64,000 nucleotides of DNA from Bacteroidota bacterium (GTDB lineage: Bacteria; Bacteroidota; Bacteroidia; Bacteroidales; Cfx3-03), in contig JACAUB010000001.1 in assembly GCA_013390605.1 (NCBI GenBank), positions 3,956,675 through 4,020,674 on the forward strand. The letters are read 5' to 3'. The notes under the pieces are model-generated. The model saw only the letters and a program-made list of their open reading frames with translations, was not told the origin of the DNA and ran no database searches. Both the position numbers and the translations under genes were made by a program. Shown one piece after another: positions 12,152 through 21,955 of the stretch; position 1 is the first letter of the stretch; the number at the start of each line of letters is the position of its first letter.

Positions 12152-14962
12152 TTAGCCATTATCACTAGCACTATTCTGATTGAATTCGCTGGGTGATATT
12201 TTATAGTAATCTTTAAAGCTTTTCGAAAAATAAGAAGGACTTGAAAACCCAGTTTCATAGGCTATTTCGGCTATCGACTTTCCACTCTCTCTTAATAGTA
12301 CAGCAGCCTTGTTGAGCTTCGTATTTCTGATAAATTCACTGACCGATAATCCGGTAAGATGTTTTATTTTCCGATAAACATGAACACGTGAAAGTCCCAC
12401 ATCATTACTCAATTCTTCTACACCATATTCCGTATTCTGAATATTCTTTTCAATAATCTTATTACACTTTTTTAAGAAAGAACTATCCAGTTGCGAAATT
12501 TTGTTTTCGCCAGTATTCGGTAAAAGCAAGTTTTCCTGATAATGTTTTCTTATTTTTTGCCGTATCTCAATCAATTTCCGAACCCTAACCAACAGATGTT
12601 TGCTATTGAAAGGTTTAGGCATGTATGAATCGGCTCCGGTTTCCAAACCTTCTATTTTTTGTTCATGGGTTGACCGGGCAGTAAGTAAAATAACCGGAAT
12701 ATGACAAATACGGAGATCCGATTTTAACTTCTCTGTGAACGCTAAACCATCCATCACAGGCATCATTACATCGCAAATAATCAAATCAGGCTCTTCCTGA
12801 TCAATTATATCAAAAGCCTCTTTTCCATTAGAAGCTTCCATCACTTTGTATATATCTAATAAACAATCTCTAATGAACCCCCGAACATCAGGATTATCTT
12901 CTACAATTAAAATAGTTAATTGTTGATCGAAACCGTTACTTAATTTCGAATTTGCTTTTGAGAAGGCATCAACATTTCCAACGGTTTCGGTAACAGATTC
13001 TATTTGTCGTTCAACCCGATCATACTCTTTATCGATTAAAACAATTTCATCTGTATTAATATGGGCACTACCTTGACGAAAATAAACAAAGAAAGAGGTA
13101 CCTTCACCTTTCTTACTTTCAACAGTAAGATCGCCTTTATGTAAATCGATAAATCCTTTCGACAATGCAAGACCGATACCTGTCCCTTGAAAAATTATAT
13201 CTGTCTGATAATCTCCACGGTAAAAGAGTTCGAATATTCGGGCTAAATGTTTTTCCGATATACCGATACCATTATCTTTTACAATAATTTCTACCGCATC
13301 ACATACCTCATCGACAAAGTGATGTTTGGTGTTTTGAATGATTATTTCAATTCTACCATTCTCAGAAGTAAATTTAAAAGCATTCGAAAGCAAATTAAAT
13401 AATATCTTATCAACTTTGTCTTTATCAAAGAATAACTCTTGTTTGGAAAGCGCAGTCGTAAAAAGATATTCCATATGTTTTTTCTCTGACAATTCATCAA
13501 ATGATTCTTTTATTCCCCTGACAAATTGTATAATATCATAGTTCCCGGCATTTAACTTCATTTTAGTATTATCCATCTTTTGCAAATCCATCAACTGGTT
13601 AATCAGCCTGAGTAATCGGTTTGCATTACGATGCATCATCTGAAGTCGTTTCAATAACTCCGGAGTTAATCGAGCAGAACTAATGATATTATCAAGTGGG
13701 CCCAGAATGAGCGTGAGTGGTGTTCTGAATTCGTGTGATATATTCGTAAAAAAACGCAGTTTTGCTTGTGTTGCCTCTTCTAATTGAAGACTGATATTTT
13801 TCAATTCTTCATTCTGACGAATAATTTCCTGCGTTTGATGTTCTAGTTTTTGATTTGCCAACTGCTTGTTACGGTAAGCTCTGAATAATAACGAAACCAG
13901 AATAATAACCATTGCAAGTGAACATAATGAAACAATAAGCCAAAACTGCTGACTATAAAATCGTTGCACCTGTATATCAAGGTTTTGCTTTGAGAATTCA
14001 ATATTCTTATGCAAGGTAATAATCTCTTCGGACTGAGCTTTTACAGCCTGTACATTAGCCGAATCAATAACCATTGTATTAAGATCGTTCTCCTTATAAA
14101 ATGGTTTTTTATTTAATATATCACCGGCCAAAGAAATAGCCATTCTTCCACCCGTTGGATACAGTAAGGTTGCATCAAACTTTTTGTCGATAATAGCCTG
14201 GATACCTCCATCAGAGCCAGGTAATCCATCAATACCAATAATAAAAAAATCTTTTTTCTTCTTCTGTTTAATAAATGCATTATATGCCCCCATAGCCATA
14301 CGGTCATTGTGAGCATAAACCAAGTTAAATTGAAGATTTTGCAATAGTGCCTCATCCATTATTTTCCAGCCACCGGGATTCTCCCATTCACCCGATTCTG
14401 ACTTTACTATCTTTATTTCCGAAAATTTAGAGATTTCATCAATAAAACCATTATGCCGTTCGCGAGCAGGGGAAGACCCGACGAGCCCCATAATCTCAAG
14501 TATCCGGCCTCTACCTTTTAATAATTTAACAGCATATTTACCAGCCTCCTTGCCAATTTGATAATTGTTAGCCCCGATAAATGCCGTATAATCTCCAGAC
14601 TCAATTTTTCGATCGATCAAAATAACGGGAATCCCCTTTTTATAGACCTCCTTTACTATCGGAGTAAGCGGTTCCGATTCATTAGGCGAAACAATCAATA
14701 AATCTATATTTTCTGCTAAGAGCTCATGTATATCTTTTATCTGTTTTGCGCTATTATTATTTGCATTCGTAGTTATAAGCTCCAGACTAGGATAATAAGT
14801 CAACTCATTTTGCATTTCCATCAACATGGTTTTACGCCATGTATCGGCATTTGTGCATTGTGAAAACCCAATTCTATATTTTCTCACCTTTGAGACTTGC
14901 GAGGACCCAAAGTGAATCAAAAAACAAACAAATAAAATGGATAACAGATAGTTTTTTTTCAT
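12152..14962 (-). CDS. Hybrid two-component system regulator with periplasmic sugar-binding-protein sensor
   Basis: The 936-residue protein combines in one chain: signal peptide (1-21), a periplasmic binding-protein domain of the LacI/RbsB type (about 28-320; starts YRIGFSQC, includes VSPNESEPL, PVILIDRK and IIGIDGLPGSDGG), one membrane helix (about 340-362), a histidine kinase with ISHEFRTPL as phospho-acceptor site and NGIGIS/GTGIGLAL ATP-binding boxes, a receiver domain (ICDVMMPVMDG) and an AraC-type DNA-binding domain (IAYETGFSSPSYFSKSFKDYY). This is the layout of the fructose-binding regulator BT1754 of Bacteroides thetaiotaomicron, unlike the more common propeller-type sensors. Together with two GH32 genes upstream it points to a fructose-sensing activator of this fructan locus. 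Ligand identity is inference. Confidence 0.95.
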   Translation of the reverse strand: MKKNYLLSILFVCFLIHFGSSQVSKVRKYRIGFSQCTNADTWRKTMLMEMQNELTYYPSLELITTNANNNSAKQIKDIHELLAENIDLLIVSPNESEPLTPIVKEVYKKGIPVILIDRKIESGDYTAFIGANNYQIGKEAGKYAVKLLKGRGRILEIMGLVGSSPARERHNGFIDEISKFSEIKIVKSESGEWENPGGWKIMDEALLQNLQFNLVYAHNDRMAMGAYNAFIKQKKKKDFFIIGIDGLPGSDGGIQAIIDKKFDATLLYPTGGRMAISLAGDILNKKPFYKENDLNTMVIDSANVQAVKAQSEEIITLHKNIEFSKQNLDIQVQRFYSQQFWLIVSLCSLAMVIILVSLLFRAYRNKQLANQKLEHQTQEIIRQNEELKNISLQLEEATQAKLRFFTNISHEFRTPLTLILGPLDNIISSARLTPELLKRLQMMHRNANRLLRLINQLMDLQKMDNTKMKLNAGNYDIIQFVRGIKESFDELSEKKHMEYLFTTALSKQELFFDKDKVDKILFNLLSNAFKFTSENGRIEIIIQNTKHHFVDEVCDAVEIIVKDNGIGISEKHLARIFELFYRGDYQTDIIFQGTGIGLALSKGFIDLHKGDLTVESKKGEGTSFFVYFRQGSAHINTDEIVLIDKEYDRVERQIESVTETVGNVDAFSKANSKLSNGFDQQLTILIVEDNPDVRGFIRDCLLDIYKVMEASNGKEAFDIIDQEEPDLIICDVMMPVMDGLAFTEKLKSDLRICHIPVILLTARSTHEQKIEGLETGADSYMPKPFNSKHLLVRVRKLIEIRQKIRKHYQENLLLPNTGENKISQLDSSFLKKCNKIIEKNIQNTEYGVEELSNDVGLSRVHVYRKIKHLTGLSVSEFIRNTKLNKAAVLLRESGKSIAEIAYETGFSSPSYFSKSFKDYYKISPSEFNQNSASDNG

Positions 14963-15400
14963 TTAACACAAAATGAAATGTTGTGTAAAGTTAATAAAAA
15001 CAATGGTTTGAATAACGGTTTAATTCTTTCTCTCTTTGTCATTTTGTAGCAGTTTTTTTTGTCAACATCATTTTATTTTGATATCAATTGGTAGTGAAAA
15101 CACCATATTCCGATCTTTATTCGATGCGGAATCAACAAGGATGGCCGCAAAATTCCTTCTCAAATCGCCTATAGGTAATTGTCTGGTATCTTATTGATTT
15201 CGTAGAACGAATAAGATACCTGTTAACTACCCTTGAACCACTTGGAAACGGTGGGTGTCACCATCCATTCCGATTTAGCGTCGATTCAGTATTGAGAAAT
15301 AATGTATTCAGAATTTATATTGATTCTGTTCTCTTAAAAAGCCAAATCTGAGAAAGAGTAATAATCAGATATTAAGATGTCCGATTTAACTATTGTCTAT
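14963..15400. other. Intergenic region, 438 bases
   Basis: It lies upstream of the hybrid regulator gene and downstream of sbcC, both on the minus strand. The part next to 14963 presumably holds the regulator's promoter, though no full TTTG/TAnnTTTG pair is convincing. The rest has no ORF; its one notable structure is a separate 11-bp inverted repeat. Confidence 0.5.
15185..15220. repeat. Perfect 11-bp inverted repeat in intergenic DNA
   Basis: Bases 15185-15195 pair perfectly with 15210-15220 around a 14-base loop, and the flanks (GGTAATTG before, TTAACTACC after) are partly complementary too. No T-run follows on either strand, so it does not look like an ordinary intrinsic terminator. Confidence 0.6.
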
Positions 15401-18400
15401 TTACAATAGTTCCCAACTTGATTGTACAATACTCCCCTGCTCGTTGTGATTCACCACCTTTAGGAACGTTTCGATCTCTTGTTGCATATCTTCAACATGT
15501 GAAATAACACCAACAATACGGTTCTCGCGTCGGAGGGCTTTCAATGATTCGAACACTACTTCCAACGATTCTTTATCAAGTGTTCCAAAACCCTCATCAA
15601 GGAAAAAGAAATTCTCCGACGAACCGGCTATCTTATGAATACTATCAGCCAACGAAAGCGCTAACGATAATGAAGCCTGAAAGGTTTGCCCGCCTGAGAG
15701 TGTCTTTACACTTCGGAGCTTACCTTCATTCATATAGTCACGTACCTGAAAACTATTATCGTCAGCCAATTCCAGACCCAGTTTCTGTCGGGATAGCTGA
15801 TAAAATCTGTCGTTCGCAGCTGCACAGAGGTTTTGCAAATAGACAGTCGATACATAATTGACAAAACCACTGCTTCTGAAGAGATTTTTAAGCTCTGTAA
15901 TGTCTTGTCCGCGTAGTGCCAACCGATCGTATTCTTTCTTAAGAAGAGCATAGCGTTCAGCATCTTTATTCAATTGCCTTAGCTCTTTTTCGTTTTCACC
16001 TTTTGAGCGGTTCATTTCAGATAACGCGGTATCTAATGTAGCAATTTGTAGAATTAGTTGTTGATGATCATCTTCGTTATAGATACGATGATTGATTTCG
16101 ACTTCTAAGTCTTCCAACGCCTTACGACAAGCTTCTAACTGCTGTTTGTATTCGTTAATCCGTTGTTTTTCACCTTCACAATCAAGTTGTTTTTGCAATA
16201 TGGCTTCAACAGAGGACAGTTCAAGATTTCCTGCAACTATGAGTTTCTGAGTAATCCGATCTTCTATATCTGTAAGTTGTTTAGTAAAAATCAGATCGCT
16301 TTGTTGTCCCGCCTCTATCTTTCCATTCAATGTACTATGGGTTGACGTGAAAGTGGCATACTCTTTTTCGGCTAATTGATACTGGGTAGTAATTTTCTGA
16401 TAGGTTGTTTGATAATACTCTATATGTTGGTTTATATCAACAGCTTTACAATCTTCAAAATTCGATAGTTTAACAAGGTTTATCTGCTGGATTAATAAAT
16501 CAATTGTTGACTTCCTACTAACAAAATCCTTCTCTATATCATGAATAGCTTTTGTAAAGCGAACCTTATTTTCGTTTACTGTCTTCAACTCATCATTTAA
16601 TTTTTTAATCTCCTTTTCAATTAATTGAATTTTCTTACTTTCCTCATCATATCTTACGAATTCTGCATCCAACTGCTGAGAAGTCATATGTAAAAATGTA
16701 GTAGATTCATTTATTTGAACAAGTTTTTCTGAGACTTTTTCTGCTTCGTCATATAGTAATTCGAGCTTGGATGTGTTTGAAATCAACTGGTCAAAATTAT
16801 CTTTAAGCGAAAACAGTATCTCCTTTAATTGATTTAGTTTATCCGTGGTTTCTTGTTTTTCTGATTTTAGTTTATTTAATTGTTGTGTAATGTCTTCCCG
16901 GTAGAAGATATAAGGATGACTGAGTGAACCACATAAGGGGCACGGTTTTCCATCATGCAGTTGTGAAGCATATTGTTCTAACTTTAATTGAACCTCAAAT
17001 GTAATAATCTCCTTTTCCTTCTCTTTTAAGTCGACTTCGAGAATCTCAATATATTCTTCCATTTGGTCCATTGACTCATAAAACTTCGATGCTACGATTT
17101 GTTCTAAAGAAAACGATTCAGGTATCTCGGTCTTATATTCAATAAGTTGGGACAAATCGGGAGCACCCTTTAAAATATCCTCCCCCCTTCTAAATAGTTC
17201 TGCATTTGTTATTAAAATTACTTGTTGCGTTTTGACAATATCCTTAATGGATTCTTGCATTTTTTTATGTTCCAGATACCCTTGCTTAAATTCAGTAAGA
17301 TTTCTGAGATTAGGAAGTTTTTTTTTCTTTTCTTCTAATAACCCTTCCATCTCACTAATCTTTAAAAGCTTTCTTTCAAGTTCCATATCATTGCTTATAA
17401 GAACTTGATTTCCTTTTTGCAAACGAACGTTAAGAGCTTCGATTTCTGCTTCATATTCACGCATAGTGAGAATTTTTTTTAATTCTTCACTTGTTTGTAA
17501 TAGTTGCTCCCTAACTTCATACTGTGGTTTGAGTTGATCAATTTTTATTTTCCACTCACTAACCTGCTGTTTAATTACTTTTTGTAGGTTAATATTTTGT
17601 TCCAACTCTAATTTGTTCATCTGAAGATTATTTCTGGTCAGCTTTAGCTGTTCCAGATCTGAATGAAACAATAGTGAAAGACTTTCAAATTGCTTTATTT
17701 CGCTCTCCAGTGTTGCAAAGTATTCATTTTTGTTGAGTAGTGTCTTATGTTCAAAATCCTGCTTGTTGAATTTCTGCACCAATATTTTTAACGCAGAAAG
17801 CTCCTGCTCCTGTTTACGATGAACATCCAGATCTTGCTTTTGAGTGGCTATCTCCACATTAAGTCTTACTATCTCGTTTTTAAGATATTCAAGACGAGCC
17901 GGATCAATTTCTCCTATCCCCTTGAGCTGACCATCAATATTTTCTTTTAATTTATTATTTGCACTTTCCAGACGTATTACTTTATCTGAAAGTTCGTACT
18001 TGTCGAGATTAAACAGTTCCTTAAGCATGGTAGTTCGCTCTGTAGGATTTAACTGTAGAAACTCCTGAAACTTTCCCTGAGGAATGATAATAGTGCGTCT
18101 GAAGTTCTTATAATTCAATCCGGTAATCTGCTCTATGCTTTTAGGATCGATAGGGATCCATTCCGAATCATCAAAACGATACGCAGTTGTCGTGAAAGCC
18201 TTTACATCATCAAACTGTCGACTATTACGCTTTCCTTTCACAACAAAACGATAACCAGTGCTATCATGGGTTTTGAATTCAAAGTCGATGAGTAACTCGT
18301 TCGATTTCAGATTCATCATATTATAGTTTCGGTTATCACGACTATTGAGTCGCTCTGATTCGCCATAGAGTGCAAATGAAATGGCCTCCAGTATTGAAGA

Positions 18401-18523
18401 TTTGCCACTACCCACACTACCAAAAATACCAAATAGTCCAGCCTGAGTAAGTCTTGTAAAATCTATTTCCTGTTTTTCCCTATAAGAATAGAGGCCTTGT
18501 AGGATTAATTTAACGGGTATCAT
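15401..18523 (-). CDS. sbcC: SbcC-type SMC-like ATPase of the SbcCD (Rad50/Mre11) nuclease
   Basis: The 1040-residue protein has an N-terminal Walker A (GSVGSGKSS, residues 35-43), long coiled-coil arms, a central zinc hook CPLCG flanked by helices, and the C-terminal half-ATPase with signature TLSGGQTFQASLSLALS and Walker B FFFLDEGFGTLD. Together with SbcD it forms the complex that opens DNA hairpins and trims protein-blocked double-strand ends in the cytoplasm. Its start overlaps the sbcD stop by four bases (ATGA), so translation is coupled. Length and motifs are normal for the family. Confidence 0.97.
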   Translation of the reverse strand: MIPVKLILQGLYSYREKQEIDFTRLTQAGLFGIFGSVGSGKSSILEAISFALYGESERLNSRDNRNYNMMNLKSNELLIDFEFKTHDSTGYRFVVKGKRNSRQFDDVKAFTTTAYRFDDSEWIPIDPKSIEQITGLNYKNFRRTIIIPQGKFQEFLQLNPTERTTMLKELFNLDKYELSDKVIRLESANNKLKENIDGQLKGIGEIDPARLEYLKNEIVRLNVEIATQKQDLDVHRKQEQELSALKILVQKFNKQDFEHKTLLNKNEYFATLESEIKQFESLSLLFHSDLEQLKLTRNNLQMNKLELEQNINLQKVIKQQVSEWKIKIDQLKPQYEVREQLLQTSEELKKILTMREYEAEIEALNVRLQKGNQVLISNDMELERKLLKISEMEGLLEEKKKKLPNLRNLTEFKQGYLEHKKMQESIKDIVKTQQVILITNAELFRRGEDILKGAPDLSQLIEYKTEIPESFSLEQIVASKFYESMDQMEEYIEILEVDLKEKEKEIITFEVQLKLEQYASQLHDGKPCPLCGSLSHPYIFYREDITQQLNKLKSEKQETTDKLNQLKEILFSLKDNFDQLISNTSKLELLYDEAEKVSEKLVQINESTTFLHMTSQQLDAEFVRYDEESKKIQLIEKEIKKLNDELKTVNENKVRFTKAIHDIEKDFVSRKSTIDLLIQQINLVKLSNFEDCKAVDINQHIEYYQTTYQKITTQYQLAEKEYATFTSTHSTLNGKIEAGQQSDLIFTKQLTDIEDRITQKLIVAGNLELSSVEAILQKQLDCEGEKQRINEYKQQLEACRKALEDLEVEINHRIYNEDDHQQLILQIATLDTALSEMNRSKGENEKELRQLNKDAERYALLKKEYDRLALRGQDITELKNLFRSSGFVNYVSTVYLQNLCAAANDRFYQLSRQKLGLELADDNSFQVRDYMNEGKLRSVKTLSGGQTFQASLSLALSLADSIHKIAGSSENFFFLDEGFGTLDKESLEVVFESLKALRRENRIVGVISHVEDMQQEIETFLKVVNHNEQGSIVQSSWELL

Positions 18524-19749
18524 GCCTCGCCCTCCTCTGATAATGTCTCTTTAAAAACTTGTAAGATTCTTTCATTGGGTGCTTGTCCACCCTTCTTTGA
18601 TTGGTAAAAGTCGATAAAGAGCTCTTCAATATTCTTGGTAAGATCTATAGACTTACCTGCTTTGCCAGCAACACCTTTGAGATTTCGCATCTCTGGGATA
18701 ATGGTAACAATTCCTTCGTGGATATCGAGTAGTTGCTTTCGCTCGGTAACAGACAAGTAAGTATCTGATACGATGGTGAGTTCTACAAAAACATTCTGGT
18801 TTTCGGTAAGCCATTCTACAGCCAGATCAGTAGCGTCGAACCGTTTCCTGATTAGTCGTTTACCCGCATGGAGCAAAATGGGTGTTGTCAGAGCGGCTTG
18901 ACCGGGTTCTACATCGATCATCATCACATATTTATCCTGATCGGCTTCACCAAAACTATAAGCGATTGGACTGCCACTGTATATCACCGGCGTAGGAGCT
19001 GTTGTGATAGTCTGCTTGCGATGAAGATGTCCAAGGGCAACATATTGCACCTGTTTAGGAATACTCTCTGTAAAGATGGCCTGAGCACCACCAATATGCA
19101 GAATGGAGCGTTCCTCTTCGGGCTCTTCGGGTTGCTCCCCGTCAACATTCATAAAGAGCAGGTGTGTAATCATCATATTTACACCCTGTGCATCACAATG
19201 GTTTGTGGCCAGCTCAGTCCAATGATCCTTAAGAACGGATCTTAATTCGGTTTCAGCATCAAAGTCACCCAAGTACGACTTTAGTCTGATCTCATTAGCA
19301 TAAGGCGTTAAAATCAACCGTAAGGGGTATTGCGACTGAGGCAATTGTAGTTCAACAAAACCCGGAAGACTTTTCAGAACTTTTAGTCCGGATGATAACT
19401 CAAAAGAGGGAATGACGGTATGAGGAAATCCGGAGAAGAGAATACCACATTCGCGTGCCAACGGATGGGGAGCCTCAATACGCTCCGGAGAGTCATGGTT
19501 GCCCGCAATGGCAATCACCGGACGGGCTCCGTTATTTGTCAATTTCTTTGTAAAGTGATAGAAGAGTTCAACGGCCTCGGTTGAGGGGTTGAACGTATCA
19601 AAGAGATCACCGGCAATAATGACTACTTCTGCTTTTTCGCGATCGGCAATATCACAAATTTCTTGCAACACAGCTTCTTGTTCCGTTAACCGGGAAAAGC
19701 CCTCAAGTCGTTTACCAAGGTGCCAATCAGAGGTATGGAGAATTTTCAT
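18520..19749 (-). CDS. sbcD: SbcD-type (Mre11-like) exonuclease subunit
   Basis: The 409-residue protein carries the calcineurin-like phosphoesterase motifs in order: TSDWHLG near the start, GDLFDTFNPS, GNHDSPERI, and GHLHRKQ, which bind the two catalytic Mn ions. This is the nuclease subunit of SbcCD, which works with the ATPase encoded immediately downstream. The cap region after about residue 280 is of normal length. The gene starts 96 bases after the end of the FGE-BNR gene on the same strand, so read-through from that locus is possible. Confidence 0.97.
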   Translation of the reverse strand: MKILHTSDWHLGKRLEGFSRLTEQEAVLQEICDIADREKAEVVIIAGDLFDTFNPSTEAVELFYHFTKKLTNNGARPVIAIAGNHDSPERIEAPHPLARECGILFSGFPHTVIPSFELSSGLKVLKSLPGFVELQLPQSQYPLRLILTPYANEIRLKSYLGDFDAETELRSVLKDHWTELATNHCDAQGVNMMITHLLFMNVDGEQPEEPEEERSILHIGGAQAIFTESIPKQVQYVALGHLHRKQTITTAPTPVIYSGSPIAYSFGEADQDKYVMMIDVEPGQAALTTPILLHAGKRLIRKRFDATDLAVEWLTENQNVFVELTIVSDTYLSVTERKQLLDIHEGIVTIIPEMRNLKGVAGKAGKSIDLTKNIEELFIDFYQSKKGGQAPNERILQVFKETLSEEGEA

Positions 19750-19845
19750 TCTACTAATGGTATTATAGCATCAATACAAAAGCTAAAAACCAAAAGTACT
19801 ATAATAAAACCGAGCTTCAGACTAAAATATCAGGAAAATCCAGTA

Positions 19846-21924
19846 TTACTTCTGAGGTGTCTTAATCCACTCTTCATTAAATATATACTCGTTTCCGCTC
19901 GAAATAAGATGTATGAGTCCGTTTCTGGTTATGGTAGACGATAAATATCCTTTGGGCTCAGCCTTTACCGACGACATTTCAAATTCGTGTTGCCAGCCCC
20001 AACCATTATAGATACCCGGTTTCTCTTCATTGGTAAGCAATCGACGGAAAGGGAAACTCTTTCCTCCATCCACAGATAAGGCGGCATAGAGTCCGGAAAC
20101 AACCTTTTCCTCTCCCTTGGAGTTCTTAATTTTTAAAGCCGGATCAAATGATGCAAAAAAGATATTACCGGATAGAAGACGTTGTAAGGTACAACGCTGA
20201 AAACTACCAATAGAAGGAAAATCGCTCTGACTATACGTCCATGTTTCACCACCATCAACAGAAACGCTTTTGGGTTGCATACCATTGATATTATCACCAC
20301 GCCCAAATGAGAGTAACGACCCATCCACGCACTCAACAATAGGAGCATGTATTCCGGCAATCCAGGCTCCGGAAGCTCCTTCCTTAAAGATGGGAGCTGC
20401 TTTACCTTCAGCTGGTTTATGCCATGTTTTGCCTCCGTCAGCAGAGAACCAGACCACACTTCCTCCCTCTCCTCCGGGAACGGCATCACAGGTAAAAATC
20501 AATCGTCCTTTCTTATCTCTCAACATTGATGCAATAGGCATATTTTGAAAACGATGTTGAGGATCGATAAAGACAGGCTTCGACCAACTTGCTCCATTAT
20601 CTGTTGAATAGCGCATGACCAATGCCAGATAATACCATGTATTACCAGCCGATAAGCCATTGAAATGAAAGATAGTATCATTTCCATTCCACCAGATAAG
20701 ACCGCCATGATCGTTGCGATCAGGAGCATCAAAAAAGAGGGAAGCTGGTTCCCATACCGAGGTTCCATAACGCTTCCGCGAAGCAAGATATTTTAATTCA
20801 CGCCCCGACTCGCGAAGGGTATTATACCATATAACCATCAAATCGCCATTGGGCATTTCAGTGATAGAGGGAACATGGTTGTGATAGTAGAAAGGTATTG
20901 TAGTATCAGCAGGAGCCTTGGGCGGAATTACAAAAGGAATAGGACCCTGAAACCAGGGAGCACCTTTCTTATAATCTTTGGGTAATAATGTAAGATTTGG
21001 TTTATTCTGTCTTACATTTTTCTGATTGAGCGGTTTATACTTATTAATGATGGCATTTGATGTATTGATAGGATCGCCTTGTGCTACTCTGAATCCTATT
21101 AACCAGTTACGGTCATCCCTTAAAGAACCCATACGGTTTGAGGAGCTTAAAAAACGTAAGTCCATCTTTTTTTGTGGGTTGACATCAGATAGAGTGGTTC
21201 CAAATTCTGTAGTATGACTACCTCCCCTGCTCACCTTAAAGTCGCCATCAGTGCATCCGGCAGGATCTGTTTGTTCGGTTGGTTGATAAGGACCATACCA
21301 GTCGTAGCACCATTCCTCTACATTACCATGCATATCATAAAGCCCCCATGGATTGGCTGGTGTTTGTGCTACTGTAAGATTAGGGGTAGTCTTTAAAGGA
21401 TCGGGGACACCCGGCCAGAAACCTCCGGCATCTCCATTGGCGTTCCCCTTGCGGTAAATATTAGGGAGTTCATTACCAGTAGAGTAATAGGTTATAGTTC
21501 CTGCCCTGCATGCATACTCCCATTCGGCCTCGGTTGGTAAACGATAAAGTTTCCCTTCTTGTTTTGAAAGCCATTCACAATAAGCCATAGCATCATCCCA
21601 GCTAACAAATACTACAGGATCATTATCTGAATATGAAGTGTGTTGCATTCCACGCATCATGCGATGTTCCGGACGAAACCGTTCATACTGAAGATTGGTT
21701 ACTTCTGTTGATGAAAGATAAAAAGGATTAGAGATAATAACTGAATGGACAGGCTTTTCATCATAATCGCCATCTGTGCATCCCATCTGAAACCGACCTG
21801 GTTCAATCCGAATCATTTTCATTCCAACAGTGTTAAGTTGCTGGGCAAATATCAACTGGGGACAAAAAAGAAGAAGAGTAAACAATAAACTTTTAGAAAG
21901 GACCAGGTTTAAGGGCTGTTTCAT
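19846..21924 (-). CDS. Secreted fusion of FGE-like (SUMF1) domain and BNR/sialidase-like propeller
   Basis: The 692-residue protein has a signal peptide (ends IFAQQ), then an FGE-sulfatase/SUMF1 domain (about 31-280: IEPGRFQMGCTDGDYDEKP, LPTEAEWEYACRAG, GNVEEWCYDWYG, VSRGGSHT, WLIGFRVAQG), then a six-bladed BNR propeller (about 330-690) with Asp boxes STDNGASW, SADGGKTW, SVDGGETW and SVDGGKSF. Between RGGS and GFR no Cys is present, so the redox Cys pair used by true formylglycine-generating enzymes is missing. The protein is exported, whereas sulfatase maturation is cytoplasmic in bacteria. A carbohydrate-binding or lyase/hydrolase role in the sulfated-glycan locus is more likely than sulfatase maturation. 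The true catalytic role is unknown. Confidence 0.85.
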   Translation of the reverse strand: MKQPLNLVLSKSLLFTLLLFCPQLIFAQQLNTVGMKMIRIEPGRFQMGCTDGDYDEKPVHSVIISNPFYLSSTEVTNLQYERFRPEHRMMRGMQHTSYSDNDPVVFVSWDDAMAYCEWLSKQEGKLYRLPTEAEWEYACRAGTITYYSTGNELPNIYRKGNANGDAGGFWPGVPDPLKTTPNLTVAQTPANPWGLYDMHGNVEEWCYDWYGPYQPTEQTDPAGCTDGDFKVSRGGSHTTEFGTTLSDVNPQKKMDLRFLSSSNRMGSLRDDRNWLIGFRVAQGDPINTSNAIINKYKPLNQKNVRQNKPNLTLLPKDYKKGAPWFQGPIPFVIPPKAPADTTIPFYYHNHVPSITEMPNGDLMVIWYNTLRESGRELKYLASRKRYGTSVWEPASLFFDAPDRNDHGGLIWWNGNDTIFHFNGLSAGNTWYYLALVMRYSTDNGASWSKPVFIDPQHRFQNMPIASMLRDKKGRLIFTCDAVPGGEGGSVVWFSADGGKTWHKPAEGKAAPIFKEGASGAWIAGIHAPIVECVDGSLLSFGRGDNINGMQPKSVSVDGGETWTYSQSDFPSIGSFQRCTLQRLLSGNIFFASFDPALKIKNSKGEEKVVSGLYAALSVDGGKSFPFRRLLTNEEKPGIYNGWGWQHEFEMSSVKAEPKGYLSSTITRNGLIHLISSGNEYIFNEEWIKTPQK

Positions 21925-21955
21925 GAGTGCAAAATTTTATGGTTCAAGTTCTCTA

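Noticed and set aside
18868-19245. 125-codon plus-strand frame within sbcD
   Set aside because: Entirely antisense to a well-supported gene; no recognisable protein features.
19846-21924. Functional formylglycine-generating enzyme maturing the local sulfatase
   Set aside because: Secreted, lacks the redox Cys pair, and the sulfatase is Ser-type, which depends on anSME.
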